Assembly (NCBI RefSeq): GCF_027886425.1
Contig: NZ_CP115671.1
Location: 1,364,001 to 1,428,000, forward strand
DNA length: 64,000 bases
Direction of reading: 5' to 3'
Source of the DNA: Brevundimonas vesicularis
Lineage (GTDB): Bacteria; Pseudomonadota; Alphaproteobacteria; Caulobacterales; Caulobacteraceae
The translations under genes were made by a program, and so were the position numbers. Numbering within the stretch: position 1 is the first letter of the stretch; the number at the start of each line of letters is the position of its first letter. This document shows, piece by piece, positions 1 through 7,747 of the stretch. The notes below the pieces were generated by a model. The model made no database searches and was not told where the DNA came from. It worked only from the letters and a program-made list of their open reading frames with translations.

Positions 1-233
1 TTCAGGGCGCGCACACGGTCGGCGTTCCACACCGGCCGCCAGCCGTTCATTTCGTAGAAGGCGCGCACATCCGCCTGCTGCGTCTCGGGCAGACGCGAAA
101 TCTGATCGTTGAAGCTGTTGTAGAAGGCGGTCGCCTCCGGTCCGCGTTGCACGAAGACCTGCTGCGCGCGCGCCGCCGAGCCAAGGGTCACGGCCGCCGT
201 CGCGACGCCCAGACCCAGTTGCCGTCTATTCAT
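1..233 (-). CDS. L,D-transpeptidase family protein, N-terminal part (runs off the left edge)
   Basis: Only the first 77 codons are in the window; the gene continues past base 1. The product begins MNRRQLGLGVATAAVTLG and has a short signal peptide ending near SAARAQ, so it is exported. It is followed by a segment with FYEMNGWRPVWN. A phrase of this kind (an aromatic residue, a few residues, then PVW) opens the scaffold region of YcbB/LdtD-type L,D-transpeptidases, which make 3-3 crosslinks in peptidoglycan. The catalytic YkuD domain would lie outside the window, so the assignment rests on the N-terminus alone. Confidence 0.55.
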   Translation of the reverse strand, partial: MNRRQLGLGVATAAVTLGSAARAQQVFVQRGPEATAFYNSFNDQISRLPETQQADVRAFYEMNGWRPVWNADRVRAL

Positions 234-320
234 AGTCTTCCGCTTCTTCGATCGCTTCGGCCAGCGTGGCCGACGCCCCTGGTACCCGAACGCCCCCACA
301 TTATCGGTGTTCCGACCAAA

Positions 321-350
321 CAAAAAGCGCCGGCCTTGCGACCGACGCTC
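321..350 (-). terminator. Rho-independent terminator of rpmE
   Basis: Read on the minus strand, a stem of about 10 bp (two G-T wobbles) closes a GCAA tetraloop and is followed directly by TTTTTG. It lies 43 bases past the rpmE stop, between rpmE and the transpeptidase gene. Confidence 0.75.
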
Positions 351-392
351 TTGGTGTTCCGATTGCTGCGAGATGTCGCAGCCAGGACGCGC

Positions 393-617
393 TTACTTCT
401 TGATGAAGCCGGCGAACTTGTTGTTGAAGCGCGAGACGCGACCGCCGCGGTCCATCAGCTGGGCGTTGCCGCCCGTCCAGGCCGGGTGCGTCGACGGATC
501 GATGTCGAGGGCCAGCTTGTCGCCTTCCTTCCCGTAGGTCGAACGGGTCTGGTAGGTGCTGCCGTCGGTCATCACCACGGTGATGAAGTGGTAGTCGGGA
601 TGGGTATCCGCCTTCAT
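393..617 (-). CDS. rpmE: 50S ribosomal protein L31, zinc-free type
   Basis: A 74-residue protein of the large ribosomal subunit starting MKADTHPDYHF and containing the family signature DIDPSTHPAWTGG. The usual CxxC pairs of the zinc-binding form are absent, so this is the C-minus type that does not need zinc. A longer in-frame extension exists upstream, but family length and the conserved MKxDxHP start fix the ATG at 617. The gene is divergent from the ABC exporter at 771 and is followed by a terminator. Confidence 0.93.
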   Translation of the reverse strand: MKADTHPDYHFITVVMTDGSTYQTRSTYGKEGDKLALDIDPSTHPAWTGGNAQLMDRGGRVSRFNNKFAGFIKK

Positions 618-770
618 GGTCGTCGTCCGGTCTCTGCGCGGTGACGATGCCGACCGTCCGTGCGCGTGAAATGAGAAACCCGCCACCAAATCCTTTTTAA
701 GGGAAAGGCCCGGCGGGAATGAGGGGCGGCGTTTACACCGGGGGGCGTTCCGGGGCAAGAGGCGGGCGAA

Positions 771-2639
771 ATGACCGATCAAGCCGCCGCCTCCGCCCCT
801 TCCGCCAACCGCGCCTCGGGCATGGCGTCGCTGGAGGGCCGGCCAAGCGCCGGCGCCCTTCTGGCCGACCAGATGTCCGAAGCGGGCGCCAAGCGCGCCA
901 AGCGCCGCGACATCCGCCCGCTCGCGCGACTGATTCCCTTCGCCATGCGCCACAAGGGTCATGCCCTGATGGCGGTGTTCTGGCTGCTGCTGTCCACCGC
1001 CGCCTCGCTGGGCCTGACCGCCCTGGCGCGCGGGGCCATCGACCATGGGTTCGAGGCCGGCGGCGCCAATCTGAACATCTGGTTCCTGCTGCTGGGCGCC
1101 AACGCCCTGTTCCTGGGGCTGGCGACCGCCGCCCGCTACTATTTCGTCACCCGCACGGGCGAGCGCGTCATCGCCGATGTGCGAAAGGGCCTGTTCGGCC
1201 GCATTCTAACGCTGGACCCCTCCTTCTACGCCCATATGCGCACCGGCGAGGTGCTGTCGCGCCTGACCACGGACATCGCCCTGGTCGAGACGTTGATGAC
1301 GACGTCGATTTCTTATGCGCTGCGCAACTTCCTGACCCTGATCGGCGGCGTGGCCTTGTTGTTCTTCGTCAGCCCCAAGCTGACCGGCTTCGTCCTGCTG
1401 ATCGTGCCCTTCCTTTTGGGGCCGATCTTCATCTTCGGCCGCAAGGTGCGCAAACTGACCGTGGCGTCCCAGGACCGCTTCGCCAACGCCGTCGGCTTCG
1501 CAGGCGAAAGCGTGGACGCCATCGAGACGGTCCAGGCCTTCGGCCGCGAACAGAGCGCCATCACCCGTTTCGGCGCGGCGGTCGAGGACGCCTTCAACGC
1601 CTCGCTGACCCGGATGCAGGCCCGCGCCTGGATGACCGCCCTAATCATCGTCGTCATGTTCGGCGGCGTGACACTTGTGCTGTGGCTGGGCGCCCAGGAC
1701 GTGGTTAGGGGCGCCATGACGCCCGGCGCCCTACTTCAGTTCGTCCTTCTATCAGTCTTCGCCGCGGGCGCCGTGGGCGCGCTCGGCGAAAGCTGGGGCG
1801 ACGTGCAAAAGGCCGCCGGCGCCATGGAGCGGATCGAGGAGCTGATGCGCGCCGTCGCCGGCATCGCCCCGCCGCCTCAGGCCACGGCCCTGCCGACGCC
1901 CCCGCGCGGCGAGGTGTCGATGTCGGCCGTCGGCTTCGCCTATCCGGGCCGTCCCGACCTTCCGGCCTTGAAGGGCTTCAGCCTGACCGTACGCCCCGGC
2001 GAGACGGTCGCCCTGGTCGGCCCGTCCGGCGCCGGCAAGTCCACGGTCTTCCGCCTGCTGCTGCGCTTCTATGATCCGCAGACCGGCATGGTCTCGGTCG
2101 ACGGCGTCGATGTGCGCCAGGCCGATCCCGTCGCCGTGCGCGACCGCTTCGCCTGGGTGTCGCAGGAAACGCCGCTGTTCTCGGGCTCGGCCTTGGAGAA
2201 CATTCGCTTCGGCCGCGAGAACACCACCCTGGAAGAGGCCCGCGCCGTCGCTGAAAAGGCCCAGGCGCTCGGCTTCATCGACGCCCTGCCGGAAGGGTTC
2301 GACACCCCGCTCGGCGAGCGCGGCAAGAGCCTGTCGGGCGGCCAGCGCCAGCGCCTGGCCATCGCCCGCGCCTTGGTCCGCGACGCCCCCATCCTGCTGC
2401 TGGACGAGGCCACCAGCGCGCTGGACGCCGAAAGCGAACGCCTGGTCCAGGTCGCCCTCGATCAGGCGATGGAGGAGCGCACCACCCTGGTCATCGCCCA
2501 CCGCCTCGCCACCGTCCTGCGCGCCGACCGCATCGTCGTCATGGACGACGGCCGCGTCGTCGAAGAGGGCACCCACGAGCAACTCGTCGCCCAGGGCGGC
2601 CTCTACGCCCGCCTCGCCGAACTTCAGTTCCGCAACTAG
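771..2639 (+). CDS. ABC exporter with fused permease and ATPase (MsbA-like)
   Basis: A 622-residue half-transporter with a six-helix ABC exporter membrane domain at about residues 45-345 and a C-terminal ATPase. The ATPase has Walker A GPSGAGKST at about residue 417, the signature LSGGQRQRLAIARAL near 521, Walker B ILLLDEATSALD and the switch histidine in IAHR. These features place it in the type IV (MsbA/LmrA-like) exporters, which work as homodimers or heterodimers in the inner membrane. No second half-transporter is adjacent, so a homodimer is inferred. The substrate cannot be read from sequence; lipids or drugs are both possible. Its stop overlaps the stop of the convergent GDPD gene by three bases. 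Confidence 0.88.
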   Translation: MTDQAAASAPSANRASGMASLEGRPSAGALLADQMSEAGAKRAKRRDIRPLARLIPFAMRHKGHALMAVFWLLLSTAASLGLTALARGAIDHGFEAGGANLNIWFLLLGANALFLGLATAARYYFVTRTGERVIADVRKGLFGRILTLDPSFYAHMRTGEVLSRLTTDIALVETLMTTSISYALRNFLTLIGGVALLFFVSPKLTGFVLLIVPFLLGPIFIFGRKVRKLTVASQDRFANAVGFAGESVDAIETVQAFGREQSAITRFGAAVEDAFNASLTRMQARAWMTALIIVVMFGGVTLVLWLGAQDVVRGAMTPGALLQFVLLSVFAAGAVGALGESWGDVQKAAGAMERIEELMRAVAGIAPPPQATALPTPPRGEVSMSAVGFAYPGRPDLPALKGFSLTVRPGETVALVGPSGAGKSTVFRLLLRFYDPQTGMVSVDGVDVRQADPVAVRDRFAWVSQETPLFSGSALENIRFGRENTTLEEARAVAEKAQALGFIDALPEGFDTPLGERGKSLSGGQRQRLAIARALVRDAPILLLDEATSALDAESERLVQVALDQAMEERTTLVIAHRLATVLRADRIVVMDDGRVVEEGTHEQLVAQGGLYARLAELQFRN

Positions 2640-3667
2640 GGCGCCGTGGTCCGCGCCAGGGCCGGGAAGTCGCTGAACAGCGCATCGACCCCAGCTGCGG
2701 CGAAGGCTGCGGCATAGCCGGCCATGTCGCCGTGCCCGGCCGGGTCGTCGCCTCTGCGTCGCTCGACCGGCAGGAAGGCGTTCTCGGCCCGCAGGGTCCA
2801 GACCACGACCTTCAGGCCCGCCGCATGAGCGTCTGCGACCAGGGTGCTCGGCGCGGTCGTGCGGCCTTCGACGTCGCGCGGCAGGACCAGGGTCATCTCC
2901 GGCGCGACCCAGTCGGCGTAGGCGGAGATGGCCTTTTGCCCCTCGGGCGTGATCATCTGGGCATAGGTTACGTCCGCCCGGTCCGCCGGTCCGCCCTTGG
3001 CGGCCACGAGTTGAGCCAGCGGCGCATCGATGCGCGTCGCCAACCGCTCCAGCGGCCCGACGTCGAAACACTGGATGATGATCGGGGCCTCGGCGCCCGT
3101 CAGACCCAGCCGCTCCATTTCGGTGACGAAACCGTCCTCCATCGGCAGGCCAATCGCGGCGAAATAGGTCGGGTGTTTCAGCTCCGGCGCCACGGCGATC
3201 GTCCGTCCGGTCCGCGCCGAGGCCTCGCGCGCGATGGCGACGACCTCATCGAAGGTCAGGATCGGCTCCTGTCCGTCATGGGCGGCGCTGCCTGGTCGAA
3301 TGGCGGGCAACCGCTCCCTCGCCCTCAGCGTCTTCAATTCGGCCAGGGTGAAGTCTTCGGTGAACCAGCCGGTGGTCTCGACCCCGTCGATGGTCTTGGT
3401 CGTACGACGGCCCGCGAACTCGGGCCGGTCGCCCACGTCGGTCGTGCCGCCAATCTCGTTCTCATGCCGATCGACGAAGACGCCATCCCTGGTCAGCACC
3501 AGATCCGGCTCGATCACGTCCGCGCCCTGTTCGATCGCCAACTCATAGGCCGCGCGCGTGTGCTCGGGCCGTTCGCCGGAGGCGCCGCGATGGGCGATGA
3601 TCAGGGGCTGACCCAAGGCTGGCGTTCCGGTCAGAAGGACGAGGCCGCACAGGATGAAACGGATCAT
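2636..3667 (-). CDS. Secreted glycerophosphodiester phosphodiesterase
   Basis: A 343-residue GlpQ-like enzyme that would hydrolyse glycerophosphodiesters to glycerol 3-phosphate and an alcohol. The start at 3667 gives a clean signal peptide (MIRFILCGLVLLTGTPALG), so it acts in the periplasm; an upstream in-frame ATG at 3721 would spoil it. The GDPD barrel shows IAHRGASGERPEHT with catalytic His26, metal ligands Glu53 and Asp55 (IEPDLVLTRDG) and the second histidine His68 in DRHE. Late strands end in LFSDFPAL. It is convergent with the ABC exporter and preceded by a repeat-like spacer. Confidence 0.87.
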   Translation of the reverse strand: MIRFILCGLVLLTGTPALGQPLIIAHRGASGERPEHTRAAYELAIEQGADVIEPDLVLTRDGVFVDRHENEIGGTTDVGDRPEFAGRRTTKTIDGVETTGWFTEDFTLAELKTLRARERLPAIRPGSAAHDGQEPILTFDEVVAIAREASARTGRTIAVAPELKHPTYFAAIGLPMEDGFVTEMERLGLTGAEAPIIIQCFDVGPLERLATRIDAPLAQLVAAKGGPADRADVTYAQMITPEGQKAISAYADWVAPEMTLVLPRDVEGRTTAPSTLVADAHAAGLKVVVWTLRAENAFLPVERRRGDDPAGHGDMAGYAAAFAAAGVDALFSDFPALARTTAP

Positions 3668-3708
3668 CCGCCTTGGATAGGGCAGGGGCGCGACAGGCCG
3701 ATGACCGT

Positions 3709-3848
3709 CTCGTCCCCACATGTGCGGAGGGGGACCGCGAAGCGGTGGAGGGGTTCTTGACGCCCCACCGGCCGCTGGCGATCAGGCAAGATCCCCTTCG
3801 TCACGGCGCTGACGAAGCGCCGCGCCACTTCCCCCAAGCGGGGAAGAG
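3709..3848. repeat. Mosaic palindromic intergenic repeat
   Basis: The spacer between the GDPD and inositol-monophosphatase genes is built from short palindromes: CCGC-GAA-GCGG at about 3732-3742, several GGGG/CCCC blocks, GCGCTGACGAAGCGC near 3808 and CTTCCCC-CAAGC-GGGGAAG at 3830-3848. From memory, similar G/C-block, AAGCGGTGGAGGGG-containing spacers are scattered between genes in many Caulobacterales and related genomes. No coding sequence is present. Confidence 0.5.
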
Positions 3849-3861
3849 ACAGAAGCGAGCT

Positions 3862-4668
3862 TCAGGAGCCCTGAAGCACCTTGCGCAGGTGCGGATGCAG
3901 TTCGGTGTTCGACGCCAGGATCGACTTGCCCGTCTTGGGATCGCCGTCGTTCTCGATGGTCGTGACCCGGCCGCCGGCCTCGGTGACGAACAGGATGCCC
4001 GCCGCCACGTCCCAGGGCTTCAGATTGCGCTCATAATAGGCGTCGTAGCGACCGGCCGCTACCCAGGCGAAGTCCAGGGCGGCCGAGCCCAGACGGCGGA
4101 TGCCGGCGACGCGCTGGCCGACGGCGTGCAGATCCTTGATCGACTGGGCGTGACCCGACTTGCCGATGAAGGGCAGTCCGGTGGCGATCAGGCTTTCGGA
4201 CAGATCGCGACGGCCGGCGACGCGGATGCGCTGGTCGTTCAGATAGCAGCCCTTGCCCTTTTCGGCCCAAAACAGCTCGTTCATGACGGGGTTGTAGGTC
4301 ACGCCGGCGACGATCTCGCTCGACCCGTCGGGCGCGCGGCGCTCCAGCCCCACCGTGATGGCGAAGTGGGGCATGGCGTGCATGAAGTTGGTGGTGCCGT
4401 CGATCGGATCGACGATCCAAGTGTGGGACTTGTCCGTCCCCTCGATCATGCCGCGTTCCTCGCCCAGGAAGCCGTAGCCGGGGCGAGCCTTCATCAGCAG
4501 TTCGTAGAGCGTGTCTTCGGCCTTCAGGTCGGCGGCCGTGACGAAATCGCCGGGGCCCTTCCTCGACACCTGAAGCTGGGAGACTTCGCCGAAGTCACGC
4601 AGCATCGGGCGGGCGGTCTTGCGCACCGCATCGGTCATGACTTGGAGCAGGGCGGAGGCGAGGGCCAT
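3862..4668 (-). CDS. suhB: Inositol monophosphatase family protein
   Basis: A 268-residue member of the IMPase/SuhB family of magnesium-dependent sugar-phosphate phosphatases. Metal-binding motifs are intact: GEE at 69-71, WIVDPIDGTTNF with Asp87, Asp90, Gly91 and Thr92, and KPWDVAAG with Asp220. Length matches the family. The gene lies downstream of efp on the same strand, with a terminator-like hairpin in the 104-base gap. The substrate could be inositol phosphate or another sugar phosphate; a SuhB-like role in rRNA antitermination is also possible and cannot be told apart here. Confidence 0.87.
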   Translation of the reverse strand: MALASALLQVMTDAVRKTARPMLRDFGEVSQLQVSRKGPGDFVTAADLKAEDTLYELLMKARPGYGFLGEERGMIEGTDKSHTWIVDPIDGTTNFMHAMPHFAITVGLERRAPDGSSEIVAGVTYNPVMNELFWAEKGKGCYLNDQRIRVAGRRDLSESLIATGLPFIGKSGHAQSIKDLHAVGQRVAGIRRLGSAALDFAWVAAGRYDAYYERNLKPWDVAAGILFVTEAGGRVTTIENDGDPKTGKSILASNTELHPHLRKVLQGS

Positions 4669-4727
4669 CGAGGAATCTCCTGGTCCGAAAGTCCTTCAAA
4701 GCCGCAGCCGGACAGTCGGAGAAGTTC

Positions 4728-4756
4728 AGAAAGGAACGGCCCCGCGAGGGGCCGCT
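4728..4756 (-). terminator. Rho-independent terminator after efp
   Basis: On the minus strand CGGCCCC-TCGC-GGGGCCG forms a perfect 7-bp stem followed by TTCCTTTCTG. It sits 18 bases after the efp stop and upstream of the IMPase gene, so the two genes may be only partly co-transcribed. Confidence 0.65.
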
Positions 4757-4772
4757 TTAGCGTGGTGGTCTG

Positions 4773-5339
4773 TTAGTCCGCGCGGCGGACGTATTCGCCG
4801 CTGGTCGTGTCGACGACGATACGCTCGCCGGCCGACATATAGGGCGGGATCATGATGCGCACGCCGTTGGACGCCAGCGCGGGCTTGTAGGACGACGAGG
4901 CGGTCTGGCCCTTCACGGTCGGCTCGGTCTCGGCGACTTCCAGCACGACCTGATCGGGCAGTTCCAAGCCGATCGGACGCTCTTCATGCATCTCGATGAC
5001 GACCTTCATGCCTTCTTGCAGATAGGGGATGCGCTCTTCGCCGACCCAGTCCTTTTGCAGTTCGATCTGCTCGTAGGTGGTGTCGTCCATGAAGACCAGG
5101 CTGTCGCCGTTGTCGAACAGATAGGAGAAGTCCTTCTGTTCCAGCGTCACGCGCTCGACCTTGTCTTCCGAACGGAAGCGTTCGTTCAGCTTGTTGCCGG
5201 TCTCCAGGTTCTTGGCCTCGACGTTGGCGAAGGCGCCGCCCTTGCCGGGCTTGACGTGGCTGGCCTTGGTGACGACCCACAGGCCGCCATTGTGCTGCAG
5301 GACCATGCCGGGCTTGATGGTGTTGCCGTTGATCTTCAT
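4773..5339 (-). CDS. efp: Translation elongation factor P
   Basis: A 188-residue EF-P that relieves ribosomes stalled at proline runs. It starts MKINGNTIKPGMVL and has the modifiable lysine at position 33 in VKPGKGGAF, followed by the OB-fold domains and the C-terminal motif GERIVVDTTSGEYVRRAD. Length is typical. The lysine loop resembles the KPGKG type that is beta-lysylated by EpmA/EpmB in other Proteobacteria; no epmA or epmB gene lies in this window. Confidence 0.95.
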   Translation of the reverse strand: MKINGNTIKPGMVLQHNGGLWVVTKASHVKPGKGGAFANVEAKNLETGNKLNERFRSEDKVERVTLEQKDFSYLFDNGDSLVFMDDTTYEQIELQKDWVGEERIPYLQEGMKVVIEMHEERPIGLELPDQVVLEVAETEPTVKGQTASSSYKPALASNGVRIMIPPYMSAGERIVVDTTSGEYVRRAD

Positions 5340-5442
5340 GGGGTCACATCGGAAATGGAGTTGCGCCCTCGCACCGTTCGGGGCGAGGCGAATAGGGCGC
5401 GATCCCTAGAGGAAGCCCCGATAAAGGGCAAGGCGACGCAAC

Positions 5443-6003
5443 CTAATGCAGGGTGCGTCCGCCCGAGGCGTCGTCGGCCTTGCGGTGCAGGAAGTTTCCG
5501 AACCGCACGCCTGATCCTAGCGGCGCCGCCATCTTGCCGGCCCCTTCGTCCAGCTTGCGCGCCTCGTGGGCGAAGGCGGCGGCCAGACCGGCCGACGACA
5601 TGGCGGCGACCACCTGACGCGCCATTGAGGACGGACGCAGGCCAAGCCAGACGGCGTTCACCGTCTGGGCCGCGAGCCATAGGCCCATGGCGCGGGTCCG
5701 TTCCTTTTGCGGAGGCGCGTTCCAGACGCGTACGGCCGACAGGGTCGTCGCCGAAAACACCGCCGGCAGGATCAGGCTGAAGGCCCCCTTGGGCTTTTCG
5801 GTGATCGGCAGCTCCTTGTCGCGCACCTGTTTCAGGTTGCGACGGGGCTTCAACGCGCCCGAGGCGATGGTGTGGGCCAACAGGGCGAAGCCGACGGTCA
5901 GGGCGATCCCGGCGACCACATGGCCGGCGCTGCGGCCCTCGCTGTTCAGCAAGTCCATGGCGGCGTCGCGCACGTCGTCGATGGCGTCGTCGATATCGGT
6001 CAT
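5443..6003 (-). CDS. Small membrane protein, possibly TspO-like
   Basis: A 186-residue protein with a charged N-terminus, a membrane segment around residues 27-48 (HVVAGIALTVGFALLAHTIA) and further hydrophobic stretches to about residue 145. The stretch AVRVWNAPPQKERTRAMGLW, then Q, NA and WLGLRP, resembles the arrangement in TspO/MBR proteins (R-x-W, R, A-L-W, Q, N-x-W). The usual tryptophan-rich N-terminal half is missing, so the relationship is tentative. It may otherwise be an unassigned Caulobacterales membrane protein. It stands alone between efp and the bfr-bfd pair. Confidence 0.5.
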   Translation of the reverse strand: MTDIDDAIDDVRDAAMDLLNSEGRSAGHVVAGIALTVGFALLAHTIASGALKPRRNLKQVRDKELPITEKPKGAFSLILPAVFSATTLSAVRVWNAPPQKERTRAMGLWLAAQTVNAVWLGLRPSSMARQVVAAMSSAGLAAAFAHEARKLDEGAGKMAAPLGSGVRFGNFLHRKADDASGGRTLH

Positions 6004-6072
6004 GGTCCGCTCCAGCTTGGCCCTGACAGGCTAATGGCCGGAGCGGATTGGAGTTCCGTCAGAAGGCAGAGC

Positions 6073-6573
6073 TTAGTTGCCGGTCGCCGCGCCGTCGGTG
6101 ACGATCTCTTTCATCGCCGATTGCAGATAGTTTTGCGCGCCCATCAGCTCGATCAGCTTGTGCTGGTTTTCCAGGAAGTCGATGTGCTCTTCGGTGTCGG
6201 CCAGGATCTTCATCAGCAGGTCACGGCTGACGTAGTCGCGGGTTTCCTCGCACTGGGTCACGGCGGCGGCGGTCGTCGCGCGGCTGTCCAGTTCCAGTTG
6301 CAGATCGGCGCCCAGGCATTCGATCGGATCCTCGCCGACCTTCAGCTTGTGCAGGTCTTGCAGATTGGGCAGCCCATCCAAGAAGAGGATGCGTTTGATC
6401 AGCATGTCGGCGTGCTTCATCTCGCCGATCGATTCTTCGTAGATGACGTTGCCCAGGTGCGCGAGGCCCCAGCTTTCGAACATGCGGGCATGCAGGAAAT
6501 ACTGATTCACGGCCGTCAGCTCGTTGGTCAGCACTGCGTTCAGCGTGCGCAGGATTGCGGGGTCGCCCTTCAT
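6073..6573 (-). CDS. bfr: Bacterioferritin
   Basis: A 166-residue heme-binding ferritin that stores iron as a 24-mer. The start is the ATG of the canonical MKGDP. Ferroxidase ligands Glu18, Glu51, His54, Glu94 and His130 are present, as are Tyr25 and the heme ligand Met52. Position 127, normally a glutamate ligand, is threonine in ADTEEHID, with glutamates at 128 and 129. An ATG two codons upstream has a closer Shine-Dalgarno (AAGG) and is a possible alternative start. The gene follows bfd by 141 bases on the same strand, the classic iron-storage and release pair. Confidence 0.92.
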   Translation of the reverse strand: MKGDPAILRTLNAVLTNELTAVNQYFLHARMFESWGLAHLGNVIYEESIGEMKHADMLIKRILFLDGLPNLQDLHKLKVGEDPIECLGADLQLELDSRATTAAAVTQCEETRDYVSRDLLMKILADTEEHIDFLENQHKLIELMGAQNYLQSAMKEIVTDGAATGN

Positions 6574-6714
6574 GGCCATGGTCCTTGGTCTCGCCACGGC
6601 GCTATCGCCGTCTGTCGAGCGCAGCCATAACACAGTAAAACGGGCTTTGTTTATTTGCGAGTTTTTATCACTGCATTGAGAGTGCGAGTGACTGTCGGCC
6701 GCAGGCGAAGCAAA

Positions 6715-6900
6715 CTATTCGGCTGCGAGTGCGAACGCTTCGCGGCTTTCCTGAATCATCTGACGCATCTCGCAGACGCATTTGGCGCACTGGGCCTGGC
6801 ACTGGTTGCGCGCGAAGATGTCACGCGGACGGCAGGCGCCGGCCTCGATGGCCTGGGCGACATCACGCTGGCGAAGACCGTTACAGTTGCAGACGTACAC
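6715..6900 (-). CDS. bfd: Bacterioferritin-associated ferredoxin
   Basis: A 61-residue [2Fe-2S] protein starting MYVCNCNGLRQRDV. The four cluster cysteines are arranged as CxC near the N-terminus and CAKC near residues 38-41, the Bfd pattern. Bfd docks on bacterioferritin and reduces its iron so that it can leave. It is upstream of bfr on the same strand, and a candidate Fur site precedes it, consistent with induction under iron limitation. Confidence 0.93.
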   Translation of the reverse strand: MYVCNCNGLRQRDVAQAIEAGACRPRDIFARNQCQAQCAKCVCEMRQMIQESREAFALAAE

Positions 6901-6922
6901 GAGGCGCTACACGTTTCACTGA

Positions 6923-6940
6923 CTGAGAATGGTTCGCTAT
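6923..6940 (-). promoter_or_regulatory. Candidate Fur/Irr-type iron box upstream of bfd
   Basis: The sequence CTGAGAATGGTTCGCTAT contains the imperfect inverted repeat GAGAA-TGG-TTCGC, resembling Fur sites of the TGAGAAT-N-ATTCGCA type. It ends 22 bases before the bfd start, where a repressor would block transcription. The match is partial. Confidence 0.45.
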
Positions 6941-7022
6941 AGCAGTCCATAAGGCGATTGCAAGTCGTTCGCACGGCTTCGTCCGGCCTTGGGCCGTTGA
7001 CGGATCGTCGCGGGGGCAGGCA

Positions 7023-7685
7023 ATGACGGACATGGCCCGAACACCCACCGTCCCCGAGCGTCCGCCCTGCCGGCTGTATCTGATCACGCCGCCCGCGATC
7101 GCCGACCTGAACGCCTTTGCGCAAACCCTCGATCAGGCCTTGGCCGCCGGCGACGTCGCGGCCTTGCAGATCCGGCTGAAGCCCGCCGACGAGGCCGCTA
7201 TCCGCACGGCGGTCGAGGTGTTGGCTCCCATTGCGCGGCGTCATGATGTCGCGGTCCTGCTGAACGACCGGCCCGATCTGGCGCGGGCCACCGGCTGCGA
7301 TGGCGTTCACATCGGTCAGGAAGACGGCTCGCTGGCCGAGGCGCGGCGTATCATGGGGCCAGACGCCATGATCGGCGTCACCTGCCACGACGACCGCGAC
7401 CTGGCCTGGGACGCCGCAGAGGGCGGCGCCGACTACGTCGCCTTCGGCGCCTTCTATCCCACCGACACAAAGGAAACGGTCCATCGTCCGCCGCTGGACA
7501 TCCTGACGGTGTGGCAAGAGACGGTCGAGACGCCCTGCGTCGCCATCGGCGGGATCACGGTCGATAACGCCGCAGAGCTTGCCCAGGCTGGCGCTGACTT
7601 CGTGGCGGTCAGCGGCGGGGTCTGGAACCATCCCGACGGCGCCGCCGAGGCCGTCAGGCGTTTCAATGAAAAATTGCAGGCCTGA
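7023..7685 (+). CDS. thiE: Thiamine-phosphate synthase
   Basis: A 220-residue TIM-barrel enzyme that joins HMP pyrophosphate to thiazole phosphate to make thiamine phosphate. Diagnostic stretches are YLITPP near the N-terminus, ALQIRLK, GVHIGQED (pyrophosphate and magnesium binding), IGVTCHD, AFGAFYPTDTK and CVAIGGIT. It is read divergently from bfd. No thiamine pyrophosphate riboswitch is visible in the 122-base leader region, and no other thi genes are adjacent. Confidence 0.9.
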   Translation: MTDMARTPTVPERPPCRLYLITPPAIADLNAFAQTLDQALAAGDVAALQIRLKPADEAAIRTAVEVLAPIARRHDVAVLLNDRPDLARATGCDGVHIGQEDGSLAEARRIMGPDAMIGVTCHDDRDLAWDAAEGGADYVAFGAFYPTDTKETVHRPPLDILTVWQETVETPCVAIGGITVDNAAELAQAGADFVAVSGGVWNHPDGAAEAVRRFNEKLQA

Positions 7686-7717
7686 CTTCAGGGGATATTA
7701 GGAACCGTGTCGTCCTA

Positions 7718-7740
7718 TTCCGACCTCTGATTGGTCGGAA
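7718..7740 (+). promoter_or_regulatory. Perfect hairpin directly before the histidine kinase start
   Basis: TTCCGACC and GGTCGGAA form an 8-bp perfect inverted repeat with a 7-base loop, ending seven bases before the ATG at 7748. No T-run follows, so a terminator for thiE is unlikely. It could be a protein operator or an RNA hairpin covering the ribosome binding site. Confidence 0.5.
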
Positions 7741-7747
7741 CCTGTCC

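Noticed and set aside
6941..7022. Thiamine pyrophosphate riboswitch before thiE
   Set aside because: The CTGAGA core and expected stems are not present in this leader.
7701..7725. General stress (EcfG-type) promoter GGAAC before the MASE1 kinase
   Set aside because: GGAAC is present, but the CGTT -10 element is not at the expected 16-17 base spacing.
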